Below, piece by piece: positions 50,749-59,630 of a stretch of DNA of 64,000 nucleotides. The first letter of the stretch is position 1. Every line of letters begins with the position of its first letter. Origin of the DNA: UBA3069 sp050633465 (GTDB taxonomy: Bacteria > Pseudomonadota > Alphaproteobacteria > Rhodobacterales > Rhodobacteraceae); assembly GCA_050633465.1 (NCBI GenBank), contig JBOEGO010000011.1:1-64000 (forward strand). Reading direction: 5' to 3'. The translations under genes were made by a program, and so were the position numbers. The notes beneath the pieces were generated by a model. It was not told the origin of the DNA. It was given only the letters and a program-made list of their open reading frames with translations, and searched no databases.

Positions 50749-51624
50749 ATGCGCACCCGTTTCGCCCCCAGCCCGACCGGCCCGCTGCATCTGGGCCATG
50801 CCTATTCCGCGATGTTGGCGCATGACATGGCGCAGGCAGCGGGTGGTGAATTCCTGCTGCGGATCGAGGACATCGACCAAACCCGCGCCCGCCCTGAATA
50901 CGAGGGGCAAATTTATGATGATTTACATTGGCTTGGCCTGGATTGGCCGCGCCCCGTCATGCGCCAGTCAGACCGGCTGTCAACCTATCGCCGCGCTTTG
51001 TCGCAGCTTTGGGCGCGTGGGTTGATTTACCCCTGCACCTGCACCCGTCGCGACATTTCGGATGCCCTGAATGCCCCACAAGAGGGCGCTGCCCCCACGC
51101 CTCATATCGGCCCCGATGGCCCCGCCTATCCCGGCACCTGTCGCAAAATTCCCGCAGCCGATGCTCCCATGCCAGAACAGGCCCTGCGCCTGAACATGGC
51201 CCTTGCGCTGGCTGTGGTGACCGGCCGCCCAATGGCCCGCCCCCTGGAATTTACCGAACAGGGTGCAGGGCCACAGGGTGAAACAGAAAACATTAACATC
51301 GACCCGCAAACCCTTATGAATGCAGGTGATATCGTTCTGGCACGGCGTGATTTCGGAACGTCGTATCATCTGGCAGTGGTGCTGGATGACGCCACACAGG
51401 GGATCACCCATATCACCCGCGGTAACGATCTGTTTGATGCCACCGCAATCCATATTCTGCTACAAAACCTGTTGGGTTTAGCGACACCCGTCTATCATCA
51501 CCACCGCCTGATCCGCGATGAAAACGGCAAACGGCTGGCCAAGCGTGACGACGCCCGCGCCATTGCGAAATACCGCGCCGATGGTGAAACAAAATCCGAG
51601 ATACGCCAACGGGTTGGCCTGTGA
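50749..51624 (+). CDS. gluQ: Glutamyl-Q tRNA(Asp) synthetase
   Basis: Attaches glutamate to the queuosine of tRNA-Asp. A 291-residue GluRS-like catalytic core without anticodon domain: RFAPSPTGPLHLGHAYSA (HIGH region), zinc-site YPCTCTRRD and PGTCRK, and RDENGKRLAKRDDARAI (KMSKS-like). The ATG at 50749 has AAAGGACAGCC upstream; a TTG extension to 50722 is rejected. It sits 30 bases after trmFO, probably co-transcribed as a tRNA-modification pair. Confidence 0.93.
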   Translation: MRTRFAPSPTGPLHLGHAYSAMLAHDMAQAAGGEFLLRIEDIDQTRARPEYEGQIYDDLHWLGLDWPRPVMRQSDRLSTYRRALSQLWARGLIYPCTCTRRDISDALNAPQEGAAPTPHIGPDGPAYPGTCRKIPAADAPMPEQALRLNMALALAVVTGRPMARPLEFTEQGAGPQGETENINIDPQTLMNAGDIVLARRDFGTSYHLAVVLDDATQGITHITRGNDLFDATAIHILLQNLLGLATPVYHHHRLIRDENGKRLAKRDDARAIAKYRADGETKSEIRQRVGL

Positions 51625-51645
51625 CCTTAAACGATTAACCGGCGT

Positions 51646-52008
51646 TCAGGTTTCCATCGGTGTCATGATTTCCACCTCTTCTCCGTCGCGCACAGCGGTA
51701 TAAAAACACGACCGGCGGTTGGTGTGGCAGGCTGGCCCTTGCTGTTCCACCTGCACCAACAGGCAATCGCGATCGCAATCCACCCGCATTTCCACCAGCC
51801 GCTGCACATGGCCCGAGCTTTCCCCCTTGACCCAGAACGCCCCGCGCGACCGCGACCAATAGGTCACCCGCCCGCTGGTCAATGTGCGCGCCACGGATTC
51901 GGCGTTCATCCAGGCCATCATCAGCACTTCGCCGGTTCCGGCCTCTTGCGCGATGGCGGGGATTAGCCCCTTTTCGTCATACTTTAGGCTGGTAGGATCG
52001 AAAGACAT
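51646..52008 (-). CDS. hisI: Phosphoribosyl-AMP cyclohydrolase
   Basis: Third step of histidine biosynthesis. The 120-residue single-function form contains EVLMMAWMNAESVARTL, YWSRSRGAFWVKGESSGH, the metal-binding MRVDCDRDCLLVQV and GPACHTNRRSCFY. ATG at 52008 after AAAAGG; an upstream ATG at 52026 lies in the leader. It is convergent with gluQ. Confidence 0.95.
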   Translation of the reverse strand: MSFDPTSLKYDEKGLIPAIAQEAGTGEVLMMAWMNAESVARTLTSGRVTYWSRSRGAFWVKGESSGHVQRLVEMRVDCDRDCLLVQVEQQGPACHTNRRSCFYTAVRDGEEVEIMTPMET

Positions 52009-52079
52009 CGGGAAAACCTTTTGCATCTGCCGTTTGGCACCCTATCTAGGGAAACAGGCAAGCCAAGGGAACCCGCGAC

Positions 52080-52529
52080 ATGAGCGACAGCGACCTCGTC
52101 AAACTTTATTCAGGCCGGATATTGGCGCTGGCCGCCGATATTCCACATCTCGGGCGGTTGGACGCACCGCAGGCCAGCGTGAAAAAACGCTCTCCGCTCT
52201 GTGGGTCCACTGTGACCGTCGATCTGGTGATGAAAGACGGGCAAGTGTCAGACTATGCGCAGGATGTAAAAGCCTGCGCATTGGGTCAGGCCGCCGCATC
52301 CGTGGTGGGTGCTGCGATCCTTGGCGCGACTCGCGCCCAGATTGATGATGCGCGTGATCAGCTTAAAACAATGTTAAAACAGGACGGCCCCGCCCCGGCA
52401 GCCCCCTTTGACGGGCTAGAGGTGCTGCGCCCGGCGCAGGACTACAAAAACCGTCATGCCTCGATCCTGCTGACACTGGATGCCGCAGCGGAAGCCGTCT
52501 GTCAGGCAGAAAAGGCAGACTGCGCTTAA
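52080..52529 (+). CDS. Iron-sulfur cluster assembly scaffold protein (NifU N-terminal type)
   Basis: A 149-residue protein of the IscU/NifU-N fold: KKRSPLCGSTVTVDLVM supplies one cluster-binding Cys, KACALGQAAASVVGAAI a second; a third Cys is absent from the usual internal place, with C-terminal Cys residues near VCQAEKADC. Family members of this type are common in Rhodobacterales. It diverges from hisI and precedes the chemoreceptor gene by 52 bases. Role in Fe-S assembly is by homology. Confidence 0.85.
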   Translation: MSDSDLVKLYSGRILALAADIPHLGRLDAPQASVKKRSPLCGSTVTVDLVMKDGQVSDYAQDVKACALGQAAASVVGAAILGATRAQIDDARDQLKTMLKQDGPAPAAPFDGLEVLRPAQDYKNRHASILLTLDAAAEAVCQAEKADCA

Positions 52530-52581
52530 CCAGCACTTAGTAAATTTTGCCTATCCTCCTTTGACAACCAAGGGAGCGCAC

Positions 52582-53996
52582 ATGATTCCGAAAATCGACA
52601 AGGCAGATGCCACGCCAGTCAGGCTGGATCCGGTCATCATGAACCGTTTGGCGCAAAACGCCTCTCAGTTGGGTTTCGAAATTGTCGATATAGACGGTTT
52701 CCTGACCCTGATTGCCGAACAAAGCCACGAACAGCTGTCTGCGGTCACGGCAGTGGAATCCGGCGCGCGCAAGGTGATGCGCGCCAATACCGGCGTCACC
52801 GAAGCTGTGGCGCATATCACAACCTCCACCGCGCAAACCCTTGATACGGTGACCAGTTCCGTCAGCTTTGTGCGCGAGGCAGGCGGCCAGTCACGTCTGT
52901 TGGCGGAATGGGTGCAAACCCTGAATGAAACATCATCCAATGCCCAGGGCATTGTCGGCACCGTGCGTCGCAACAACGAAGAAATCAGCGATATTGCCGA
53001 ACAAGTGAATATCCTTGCCATCAACGCCAAGATCGAAGCCGCCCGCGCAGGCGAGGCCGGGCGCGGTTTTGCCGTGGTGGCCGATGCGGTGAACGACCTG
53101 TCGCGCCACACGCAGCGCGCCGCGCAATCCATTTCCGATTCAGTTGATGAACTGACCCGCTGGATCACCGAAATGCGCAAATCCGCCGCATCGGCGGCGC
53201 GGGATGCCGATAATATCATGTCGCACTCCGCGGATATCGACACCTCCTTGCAGGCCATCGAAAAAGGCACCCGCGAAGCGCATAAAGACGCGACTGAAAT
53301 CGCCAAACTGGCCAATCACGTTAATCACGCCGTCGAAGAGTTTGCCCCCGCCATCAATCGCATCGGCGAGGCAGCGCGCAGTACCACAACCCAGATCGAC
53401 ACCGCCAATGTTCGGGTCTCCCGTCTGGTCGAAAACTCCGAAAAAATTGTGCAGGACAGCGTGGCACTTGGCGGATCCAGCGGTGATGCACCCTTTATCG
53501 ACTATGTGACCAATGCCGCCCGCCGCATCGCTGAAGAGTTTGAAAAAGCCGTGGATGGGGCCAAATCACAATGGCCGCGTTGTTCACGCGTCAATACTCC
53601 CCCATCGCGGGCACCGATCCGCAACAGGTCATGGCGCCCTTTACCGCGCTCACTGACAAAATACTGCCCGCGTTTCAGGAACCCGCACTGGAAATGGACA
53701 GCCGCGTTGTGTTTTGTGCCGCAGTGGATGTGAACGGATATTTGCCCACCCACAACCATAAATTCTCGGCCGACCCGTCAACAGACCCGGTATGGAACGC
53801 TGCGAATTGCCGCAATCGTCGGGTATTTGACGATCGCGTCGGGCTGAAATCCGGCCGCAATACGCAGCCGTTTCTGTTGCAGGTCTATCGTCGCGATATG
53901 GGCGGCGGCGAATTCAAAATGATGAAAGACCTGTCTGCACCAATCAACATCAAGGGGCGCCATTGGGGCGGATTGCGTCTGGCATACACCCTATAA
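52582..53996 (+). pseudogene. Methyl-accepting chemotaxis protein, frameshifted
   Basis: A chemoreceptor without membrane helices. The first frame (52582-53733) carries the signalling hairpin (ISDIAEQVNILAINAKIEAA, RGFAVVADAVNDLSRH), then loses family character after KAVDGAKSQ. The rest continues in another frame from about 53565 to 53996 (MAALFTRQYSPIAGTDPQQ, VVFCAAVDVNGYLPTHNHKF). A single base missing from the G-run GATGGGGCC near 53555-53563 would join them as ...AVD-x-GQITMAALF. It is therefore either a recent null allele or a sequencing error in a homopolymer. If intact it would be a soluble receptor of about 471 residues with a C-terminal sensory region. AGGGAGCGCAC precedes the ATG. 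Confidence 0.8.
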
Positions 53997-54033
53997 AAAA
54001 ACCGCCGCACTTCCGGGGACGGAAGGCGGCGGC
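53995..54033 (-). terminator. Strong terminator on the minus strand
   Basis: Read on the minus strand, CCGCCG-C-CTTCCG folds with CGGAAG-TG-CGGCGG around a four-base loop and is followed by TTTTTT. It overlaps the last bases of the chemoreceptor gene and ends any minus transcript coming from the small membrane-protein gene. Confidence 0.8.
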
Positions 54034-54205
54034 AAGTGTTGCTTTCTCGCATGGGGTCCGGTTCGCCAAAAGGCAGGGTCGAGGCAGTGACCCTAAAACC
54101 GTTGGAAGGGACAGGCAGTGTCCAAGCGCATCAAATGGGACAGGGATGCGCGGGCGTCCGGTGCGAGATTGCAGGCAGAAAACTCTCCTATACTTCAATA
54201 GTTCC
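54034..54205 (-). ncRNA. Candidate small RNA or 3' UTR RNA with four CUGCCU motifs
   Basis: No protein frame fits this stretch. On the minus strand CTGCCT occurs four times (from 54178, 54118, 54087 and 54076). Two copies sit in hairpins: GGACA-CTGCC-TGTCC and GGGTC-ACTGCCTC-GACCC. The strong terminator at 53995-54033 follows. This looks like an RNA with repeated single-stranded contact sites, made alone or cleaved from the message of the 39-residue gene upstream. No family recognised. Confidence 0.4.
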
Positions 54206-54223
54206 GTCGCAGTGGCGACTTTT
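54206..54223 (+). terminator. Short hairpin with T-run on the plus strand
   Basis: GTCGC-AGTG-GCGAC followed by TTTT. It could end transcripts leaving the chemoreceptor gene, and it abuts the stop of the small membrane-protein gene on the other strand. Confidence 0.5.
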
Positions 54224-54341
54224 AGATCATGGCGGGCAAATGTAACGCCACAGCCATCATTACAAATAACGATGCAACGCCGACGGCATCGGCCAGCAAA
54301 GTATCGCATCGGGATGTCACGGTTTTGATCTGCTGGATCAT
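54222..54341 (-). CDS. 39-residue single-pass membrane protein
   Basis: A short gene: MIQQIKTVTSRCDTLLADA is an amphipathic start, followed by one hydrophobic helix VGVASLFVMMAVALHLPAMI. Support comes from a good ribosome-binding site (GAGGAG, eight bases before the ATG at 54341) and a clean stop. The product has the size and shape of small inner-membrane regulators. A longer frame to 54437 lacks a signal for its start. Function unknown. Confidence 0.6.
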   Translation of the reverse strand: MIQQIKTVTSRCDTLLADAVGVASLFVMMAVALHLPAMI

Positions 54342-54485
54342 GTCGGGCTCTCCTCTTTGGCGGCGTTCGCCTTGTGTTCCTTGTTGCCCCTTTGTTCTCA
54401 CATCATTAATCACATGTAAAGAACTTTTTAGGAACATTTAATTGTTTCAGGACTCAAAGCACCATTGCCGCCGAAAAACCCCGGC

Positions 54486-56576
54486 CTAACCCACTGAAAT
54501 CAAACGAATAGCTTGATCTTGCTCCATCAACCACAAAAGAACCCGTGCTGCCTGCCCACGCGGGCTTTCCAACTTTGGATCGTCATGCAACAGCTTGCGT
54601 GCGTCCGATTGCGCCACCGCCATCAGTGAAGTTTGATGTTCCATGTCCGCAACACGAAACCGTGGAAGCCCGGATTGTGCAGTGCCGATCAAATCACCGG
54701 CTCCACGCATTTCCAGGTCAACCTCGGCAATCCGAAACCCGTCCTCGGTTTCGCGCAGGGTTTTTAACCGCCGCTCTCCACTTTGCGATAATGGTGCCTG
54801 ATACATCAGCAAACAGGTTGACGCGTCCGATCCGCGCCCGACCCGCCCCCGCAGCTGATGCAACTGGGCCAATCCAAAGGTTTCGGCACGTTCGATCACC
54901 ATGATTGTGGCATTCGGCACGTTTACTCCGACCTCGATAACGGTGGTTGCTACCAAAACAGCGGTTTCCCCGGAAACAAACCGGGCCATCGCCGCATCTT
55001 TTTCCGCCGCAGGCATTTGACCATGCACCAGCCCGACAACCCCGTCCCCCAATGCCGCACGAAGGTGTTTGAACCTTTCACCCGCCGCCGCCAGATCCAC
55101 AGATTCGCTTTCTTCGACCAATGGACAAACCCAATAGGCCTGTTTTCCCTCGGCCACGGCACGCGACAGGTGGCGCACCACTTCCTCCATCCGGTTGGTT
55201 GCGACCAATGCCGTTGTAATCGGTTTTCGGCCCGGCGGTTTTTCATCCAGCACCGACACATCCATATCGCCATATTGCGCCAGTGCCAGTGACCGCGGAA
55301 TTGGCGTTGCCGTCATCACCAACACATCCGCATGTTCACCTTTCTTGCCCAATTCCAACCGCTGACGCACCCCGAACCGATGCTGTTCGTCAACCACAGC
55401 GAGCCGTAGATCAGCAAACTGCACGTCTTGTGAAAACACCGCATGGGTGCCGACCAGCATTTGAATATCGCCACGCGCAAGCGCCTCTAACTTGGCGATA
55501 CGTTCACGCCCCTTGTCACGGCCGGTCAGGATTTCAACCACCACTCCGGCGTCCTCGGCCAGCGGCTGCAATCCTTCAAGGTGTTGACGCGCAAGGATTT
55601 CTGTCGGGGCCATCATCACCCCCTGCCCGCCAGATTCGACGGCCACCAACAGCGCCATGAACGCGACCAGCGTTTTTCCCGCGCCCACATCCCCCTGCAA
55701 AAGCCGGTTCATCCGAACCGGTGCCGCCATATCATTGGTGATTTCGCCAATCGCGCGCGTTTGGGCTGCGGTCGGCGCATAGGGCAACGCGGTCAATACC
55801 CGCGCCTGCAATGCGCCCGTTCCCTTGGTTTTCTGCCCTTTTGCCCGTTTCAACGAACTGCGCGCCAAGGCCAGTGTTAACTGATGCGCCATGAATTCGT
55901 CATAGGCCAACCGGGCGCGGGCTGGCGCCGTATCTGCGCAATCCGCATTGCCCTGCGGCCGATGCGCGGTCGCAATCGCCGCATGCCAATCAGGCCAGTT
56001 CGCTTGTGTTTTTTGCGTTGGGTCAATCCACTCGTCCAGGTCGGGCGCCCGTTGGATTGCGGACTCTGCCGCCTTGAACATGGTTTTTTGCGTCACACCG
56101 GCGGTCAGCGGATAAACCGGTTCGAATGCAGGAATGTCTGCCGCGTCATCCAATGCCACAACATGTTCGGGGTGGACCATCTGCGCCGTATTATCGAACA
56201 TTTCGACCTTGCCAGATACGATCCTGCGCGATCCAATCGGTAAAATTCTATGCAAATAATCGTCGTGCGCGTGAAAGAACACCAATTGAAACGTGGTTTT
56301 CGCATCGGTCACGTTAACCCTGTAGGGGCCGCCGCGCCGTTTGGACGCAAAATGATCCCCGACCGTCACCTCTACCGTCAAAACCTGAGGAAAATCTGCG
56401 CCCGATACCGTGTCACGGCGGCTGCGATCAATGCAGGAATGGGGCAGCGTAAATAACAGATCACGCGGTTTGGTAATATGTATCTGCTCCAGAAACCCGG
56501 CCGTTTTCGGCCCGATTCCGTCCAGCTTTTCCAGCGAAGTAAACAGGGGGAACAGGCATTCGGGGCGTCCGCTCAT
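54486..56576 (-). CDS. recG: ATP-dependent DNA helicase RecG
   Basis: Branch-migration helicase that processes stalled forks. The 696 residues contain the wedge domain (about 55-160), Walker A RLLQGDVGAGKTLVAFMAL, Walker B-type LAVVDEQHRFGVRQR (DEQH), motif III VMTATPIPRSLALAQY and the C-terminal QLHQLRGRVGRG. Start at 56576 overlaps the ligA stop by ATGA, coupling two DNA-repair proteins. An upstream ATG at 56594 is inside ligA. Confidence 0.96.
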   Translation of the reverse strand: MSGRPECLFPLFTSLEKLDGIGPKTAGFLEQIHITKPRDLLFTLPHSCIDRSRRDTVSGADFPQVLTVEVTVGDHFASKRRGGPYRVNVTDAKTTFQLVFFHAHDDYLHRILPIGSRRIVSGKVEMFDNTAQMVHPEHVVALDDAADIPAFEPVYPLTAGVTQKTMFKAAESAIQRAPDLDEWIDPTQKTQANWPDWHAAIATAHRPQGNADCADTAPARARLAYDEFMAHQLTLALARSSLKRAKGQKTKGTGALQARVLTALPYAPTAAQTRAIGEITNDMAAPVRMNRLLQGDVGAGKTLVAFMALLVAVESGGQGVMMAPTEILARQHLEGLQPLAEDAGVVVEILTGRDKGRERIAKLEALARGDIQMLVGTHAVFSQDVQFADLRLAVVDEQHRFGVRQRLELGKKGEHADVLVMTATPIPRSLALAQYGDMDVSVLDEKPPGRKPITTALVATNRMEEVVRHLSRAVAEGKQAYWVCPLVEESESVDLAAAGERFKHLRAALGDGVVGLVHGQMPAAEKDAAMARFVSGETAVLVATTVIEVGVNVPNATIMVIERAETFGLAQLHQLRGRVGRGSDASTCLLMYQAPLSQSGERRLKTLRETEDGFRIAEVDLEMRGAGDLIGTAQSGLPRFRVADMEHQTSLMAVAQSDARKLLHDDPKLESPRGQAARVLLWLMEQDQAIRLISVG

Positions 56577-58687
56577 TCGATCAGGTCCAGCCAATCATCT
56601 TCGCTGATCACCTCAACACCCAAATCCCCGGCCTTTTTGGCTTTGGATCCCGCCCCCGGTCCGGCGATTACCAGATCGGTTTTGGCCGAAACGCTGCCTG
56701 AAACTTTGGCACCCATGGATTCGGCGCGTGCTTTTGCCTCTGCGCGGGTCATTTTTTCCAAAGTTCCGGTAAAAACCAGCGTCTTTCCCGCCACGGGCGA
56801 ACCTTCTGTCGCGGGGCGAATTGCGGCTTCCACTTCCAGATGCGCGATCAATGCGTTGATCGAGGCGCGCTCGGCCTCTTGCGCAAAGGCCGTTACAAGA
56901 GAGCGCGCCATGACTTTCCCCATACCGTCGATACCGACCAATTCGTCCCATGCGGCGCCTTCAAATGTGCTGGCCGCATCCATCGCCGCGATGAAACTGT
57001 CCCAGTCTCCATAATGCAACGCCACCATATTCGATGCGCTTTCGCCCACATGCCGGATGCCCAACCCGAACAAAAGTTTGCCGAACGGAATTTTCCTTTT
57101 ATTCTCAATCGCCTGAAACAGGTTTTGCGCACTTTTACCGCCCCAGCCTTCGCGGTTTTTCAATTGCTGAATTCCGGTGCCATAGCGGGTTTGAAGTTCA
57201 AAAATATCAGCCGGGGATTTGATCCAGCCATCAAGGTAAAACTGTTCCACTTGCTTCGCCCCCATACCTTCGATGTCAAAGGCACCTCGCGACACAAAAT
57301 GTTTCAATTTTTCAACAGCTTGCGCGGGGCAACCCATTCCTCCGGTGCAACGGCGCACCGCATCGCCCTCTTCGCGGATCGCATCGGATCCGCATTCGGG
57401 GCACTGGTCGGGAAACTGAAATGGCACCGCATCATCCGGGCGTTGCGACAAATCCAAATCGGCGATTTTGGGTATCACATCGCCTGCGCGGTAAACCTGC
57501 ACCCAATCACCAATACGAATGTCTTTGCCGCCACGGATTTCACCGCCTTTGGCATCCCGGCCTGCGATGTAATCCTCGTTGTGCAGGGTCGCGTTGGACA
57601 CGACGACGCCGCCCACGGTTACCGGTTGCAAGCGCGCGACCGGCGACAATGCGCCGGTGCGCCCGACCTGAATGTCGATGCCCTCCAATCGGGTCCAAGC
57701 CAGTTCGGCGGGAAATTTATGCGCAATTGCCCAGCGTGGCGTGGTCGATCGAAAACCAAGCCGCGCCTGCAGTGACAGATCGTTAACCTTGTAAACCACG
57801 CCATCAATGTCATAGCCCAGCGTCGCACGTTGCTGTTCGATCAAACGATAATGATCCACCATCCCCTGTGGTCCATCGCACAATTGCGTCAACGGATTGG
57901 TCGAAAAACCCAATGATCGCAACCTGTTGATCGCATCGATCTGGGTTTCAGCCAGGGGGGCTGACAGCTCTCCCCAGGCATAGGCAAAAAATTTCAACGG
58001 GCGTGCGCGGGTGATTTCAGCATCCAATTGGCGCAAGGACCCTGCTGCGGCATTGCGCGGGTTGGCGAACTGCTTGCCGCCCCGCTCGCTATGGCGCAGG
58101 TTCAGCGCTTCGAAATCGGCGTGGGACATATAGACCTCGCCGCGCACTTCTAAAACATCCGGTGCATCGGTCAGCGTTTCGGGAATATCTGCAATCGTGC
58201 GGGCATTGGCAGTTACGTTTTCGCCCACGGCACCGTCGCCGCGTGTCGCAGCATGAACCAACTGCCCCTGTTCATAGCGTATCGACAATGACAGCCCGTC
58301 GATTTTGGGTTCAGCCGTATAGGCCAACGGCGCATCAGCCTCCAGCCCCAGATATTTGCGGATCGAACCATCGAATTCTGCAACCTCACCGTCCGAAAAA
58401 GCATTCGAAAGCGATAGCATACGCACCTGATGAGAGATTTTTCCAAAGCCGTCTACTGGCGCTGCACCGACCAGTTCACTTGGGCTATCCTCGCGCTTTA
58501 ACTCAGGGAAACGCGCCTCGATCAAGGCGTTGCGCTGCTTCAGCGCATCATATTCCGCATCGGAAATTTCCGGGGTGTCCTCGGCATGATAGGCCTGATT
58601 GGCCTTACCAATGCTTGCAGCCAGCACTGCCAGTTCCGCTTTGGCCTCTTGTTTTGAAAGCAGTTCTACCGCGACCTGTTCGGTCAT
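56573..58687 (-). CDS. ligA: NAD-dependent DNA ligase
   Basis: Seals nicks in replication and repair using NAD. Full-length 704 residues: adenylation motif YTAEPKIDGLSLSIRYE (nucleophilic Lys), OB fold, four-cysteine zinc finger (CPECGSDAIREE and CTGGMGCPAQ), helix-hairpin-helix repeats (FGLGIRHVGESAS) and a C-terminal BRCT domain (GKTLVFTGTLEKMTRAEAK). The ATG at 58687 has GAGG seven bases upstream. It is preceded by the repeat arrangement at 58732-58789. Confidence 0.97.
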   Translation of the reverse strand: MTEQVAVELLSKQEAKAELAVLAASIGKANQAYHAEDTPEISDAEYDALKQRNALIEARFPELKREDSPSELVGAAPVDGFGKISHQVRMLSLSNAFSDGEVAEFDGSIRKYLGLEADAPLAYTAEPKIDGLSLSIRYEQGQLVHAATRGDGAVGENVTANARTIADIPETLTDAPDVLEVRGEVYMSHADFEALNLRHSERGGKQFANPRNAAAGSLRQLDAEITRARPLKFFAYAWGELSAPLAETQIDAINRLRSLGFSTNPLTQLCDGPQGMVDHYRLIEQQRATLGYDIDGVVYKVNDLSLQARLGFRSTTPRWAIAHKFPAELAWTRLEGIDIQVGRTGALSPVARLQPVTVGGVVVSNATLHNEDYIAGRDAKGGEIRGGKDIRIGDWVQVYRAGDVIPKIADLDLSQRPDDAVPFQFPDQCPECGSDAIREEGDAVRRCTGGMGCPAQAVEKLKHFVSRGAFDIEGMGAKQVEQFYLDGWIKSPADIFELQTRYGTGIQQLKNREGWGGKSAQNLFQAIENKRKIPFGKLLFGLGIRHVGESASNMVALHYGDWDSFIAAMDAASTFEGAAWDELVGIDGMGKVMARSLVTAFAQEAERASINALIAHLEVEAAIRPATEGSPVAGKTLVFTGTLEKMTRAEAKARAESMGAKVSGSVSAKTDLVIAGPGAGSKAKKAGDLGVEVISEDDWLDLIE

Positions 58688-58731
58688 GCCCGCGCCTCGT
58701 CTTTCTGCCGTTGGTATCGGGGAAAGTGATA

Positions 58732-58789
58732 GGGCGGCAGCGGGGCGAGGTCCAGCGAGAGATTACAGAGCGCGTGCCGCCCTCGCCCC
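58732..58789. repeat. Interleaved complementary arms (A-B-A'-B') between ctrA and ligA
   Basis: GGGCGGCA (58732-58739) is complementary to TGCCGCCC (58775-58782), and GGGGCGAGG (58742-58750) to CCTCGCCCC (58781-58789). The order is A, B, A', B', so both stems cannot nest; an RNA could form a pseudoknot or switch between two hairpins. It lies in the ligA leader/ctrA trailer. No T-run follows, so it is not an ordinary terminator. Confidence 0.5.
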
Positions 58790-58821
58790 GATCAGCGGGC
58801 ACAATGGCCCGCCAAATGTTG

Positions 58822-59538
58822 TCATGCACCCATTGCGATGCGCTGTTCATCCAGCCCGGCAGGTTCCGGATCGCGCAGCACATAGCCACGCCCCCAAACA
58901 GTTTCGATGTAATTGTCACCACCCGTGGCATTGGCCAGCTTCTTGCGCAGCTTACAAATGAACACGTCGATGATTTTCAGTTCGGGTTCATCCATGCCAC
59001 CATACAGATGGTTCAGGAACATTTCCTTGGTCAGGGTTGTGCCCTTGCGCAGGCTAAGCAGTTCCAACATCTGATATTCCTTGCCTGTCAGATGCACGGG
59101 TTTGGCCGCCACATCCACAGTTTTCGCGTCAAGGTTGACAGATATTTTGCCCGTGCGGATCACAGACTGCGAATGCCCCTTGGACCGGCGGATAATCGCA
59201 TGGATTCGCGCCACCAATTCTTCGCGATGAAACGGCTTGGTCAAATAGTCATCTGCCCCGAAACCGAATCCCTTAATCTTGTTTTCGGTATCATCCGCGC
59301 CTGTCAGAATCAGGATCGGCGTTTCAACCCGGCTTAGCCGCAATTGTCGCAACACCTCGTGGCCATTCATATCAGGCAGACCAAGATCCAACAAAATAAG
59401 ATCGTAATCATAAAGCTTTGCCAGATCGATACCTTCTTCGCCCAGGTCAGTGGTATAGACGTTCAGGTTGGCATGGGTCAGCATCATTTCGATACTTTTC
59501 GAGGTTGTCGGATCGTCTTCAACCAGCAGCACGCGCAT
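58822..59538 (-). CDS. ctrA: Cell-cycle response regulator CtrA
   Basis: OmpR-type master regulator of motility, gene-transfer-agent and cell-cycle genes in alphaproteobacteria. The receiver has MRVLLVEDDPTTSKSIEM and phosphoacceptor D51 in LILLDLGLPDMNG; the winged helix includes LTGKEYQMLELLSLRKGTTL and IIDVFICKLRKKLA, hallmark of CtrA. At 238 residues it is full length. CGGAGAATTTAC precedes the ATG. A near-consensus CtrA site lies about 52 bases upstream and sciP is the next gene on the same strand. Confidence 0.97.
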   Translation of the reverse strand: MRVLLVEDDPTTSKSIEMMLTHANLNVYTTDLGEEGIDLAKLYDYDLILLDLGLPDMNGHEVLRQLRLSRVETPILILTGADDTENKIKGFGFGADDYLTKPFHREELVARIHAIIRRSKGHSQSVIRTGKISVNLDAKTVDVAAKPVHLTGKEYQMLELLSLRKGTTLTKEMFLNHLYGGMDEPELKIIDVFICKLRKKLANATGGDNYIETVWGRGYVLRDPEPAGLDEQRIAMGA

Positions 59539-59589
59539 GTAAATTCTCCGTTATCGGTTCGCTCTGGAATTAACCGTGAACAAAAAAGG

Positions 59590-59604
59590 TTAACCAATCT
59601 TTAC
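59590..59604. promoter_or_regulatory. CtrA binding site upstream of ctrA
   Basis: TTAA-N7-TTAC differs by one base from the CtrA consensus TTAA-N7-TTAA. It lies between ctrA and sciP, the right position for autoregulation of ctrA. Confidence 0.6.
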
Positions 59605-59630
59605 CGGAACCCGATATTTAGCAAATCTAC

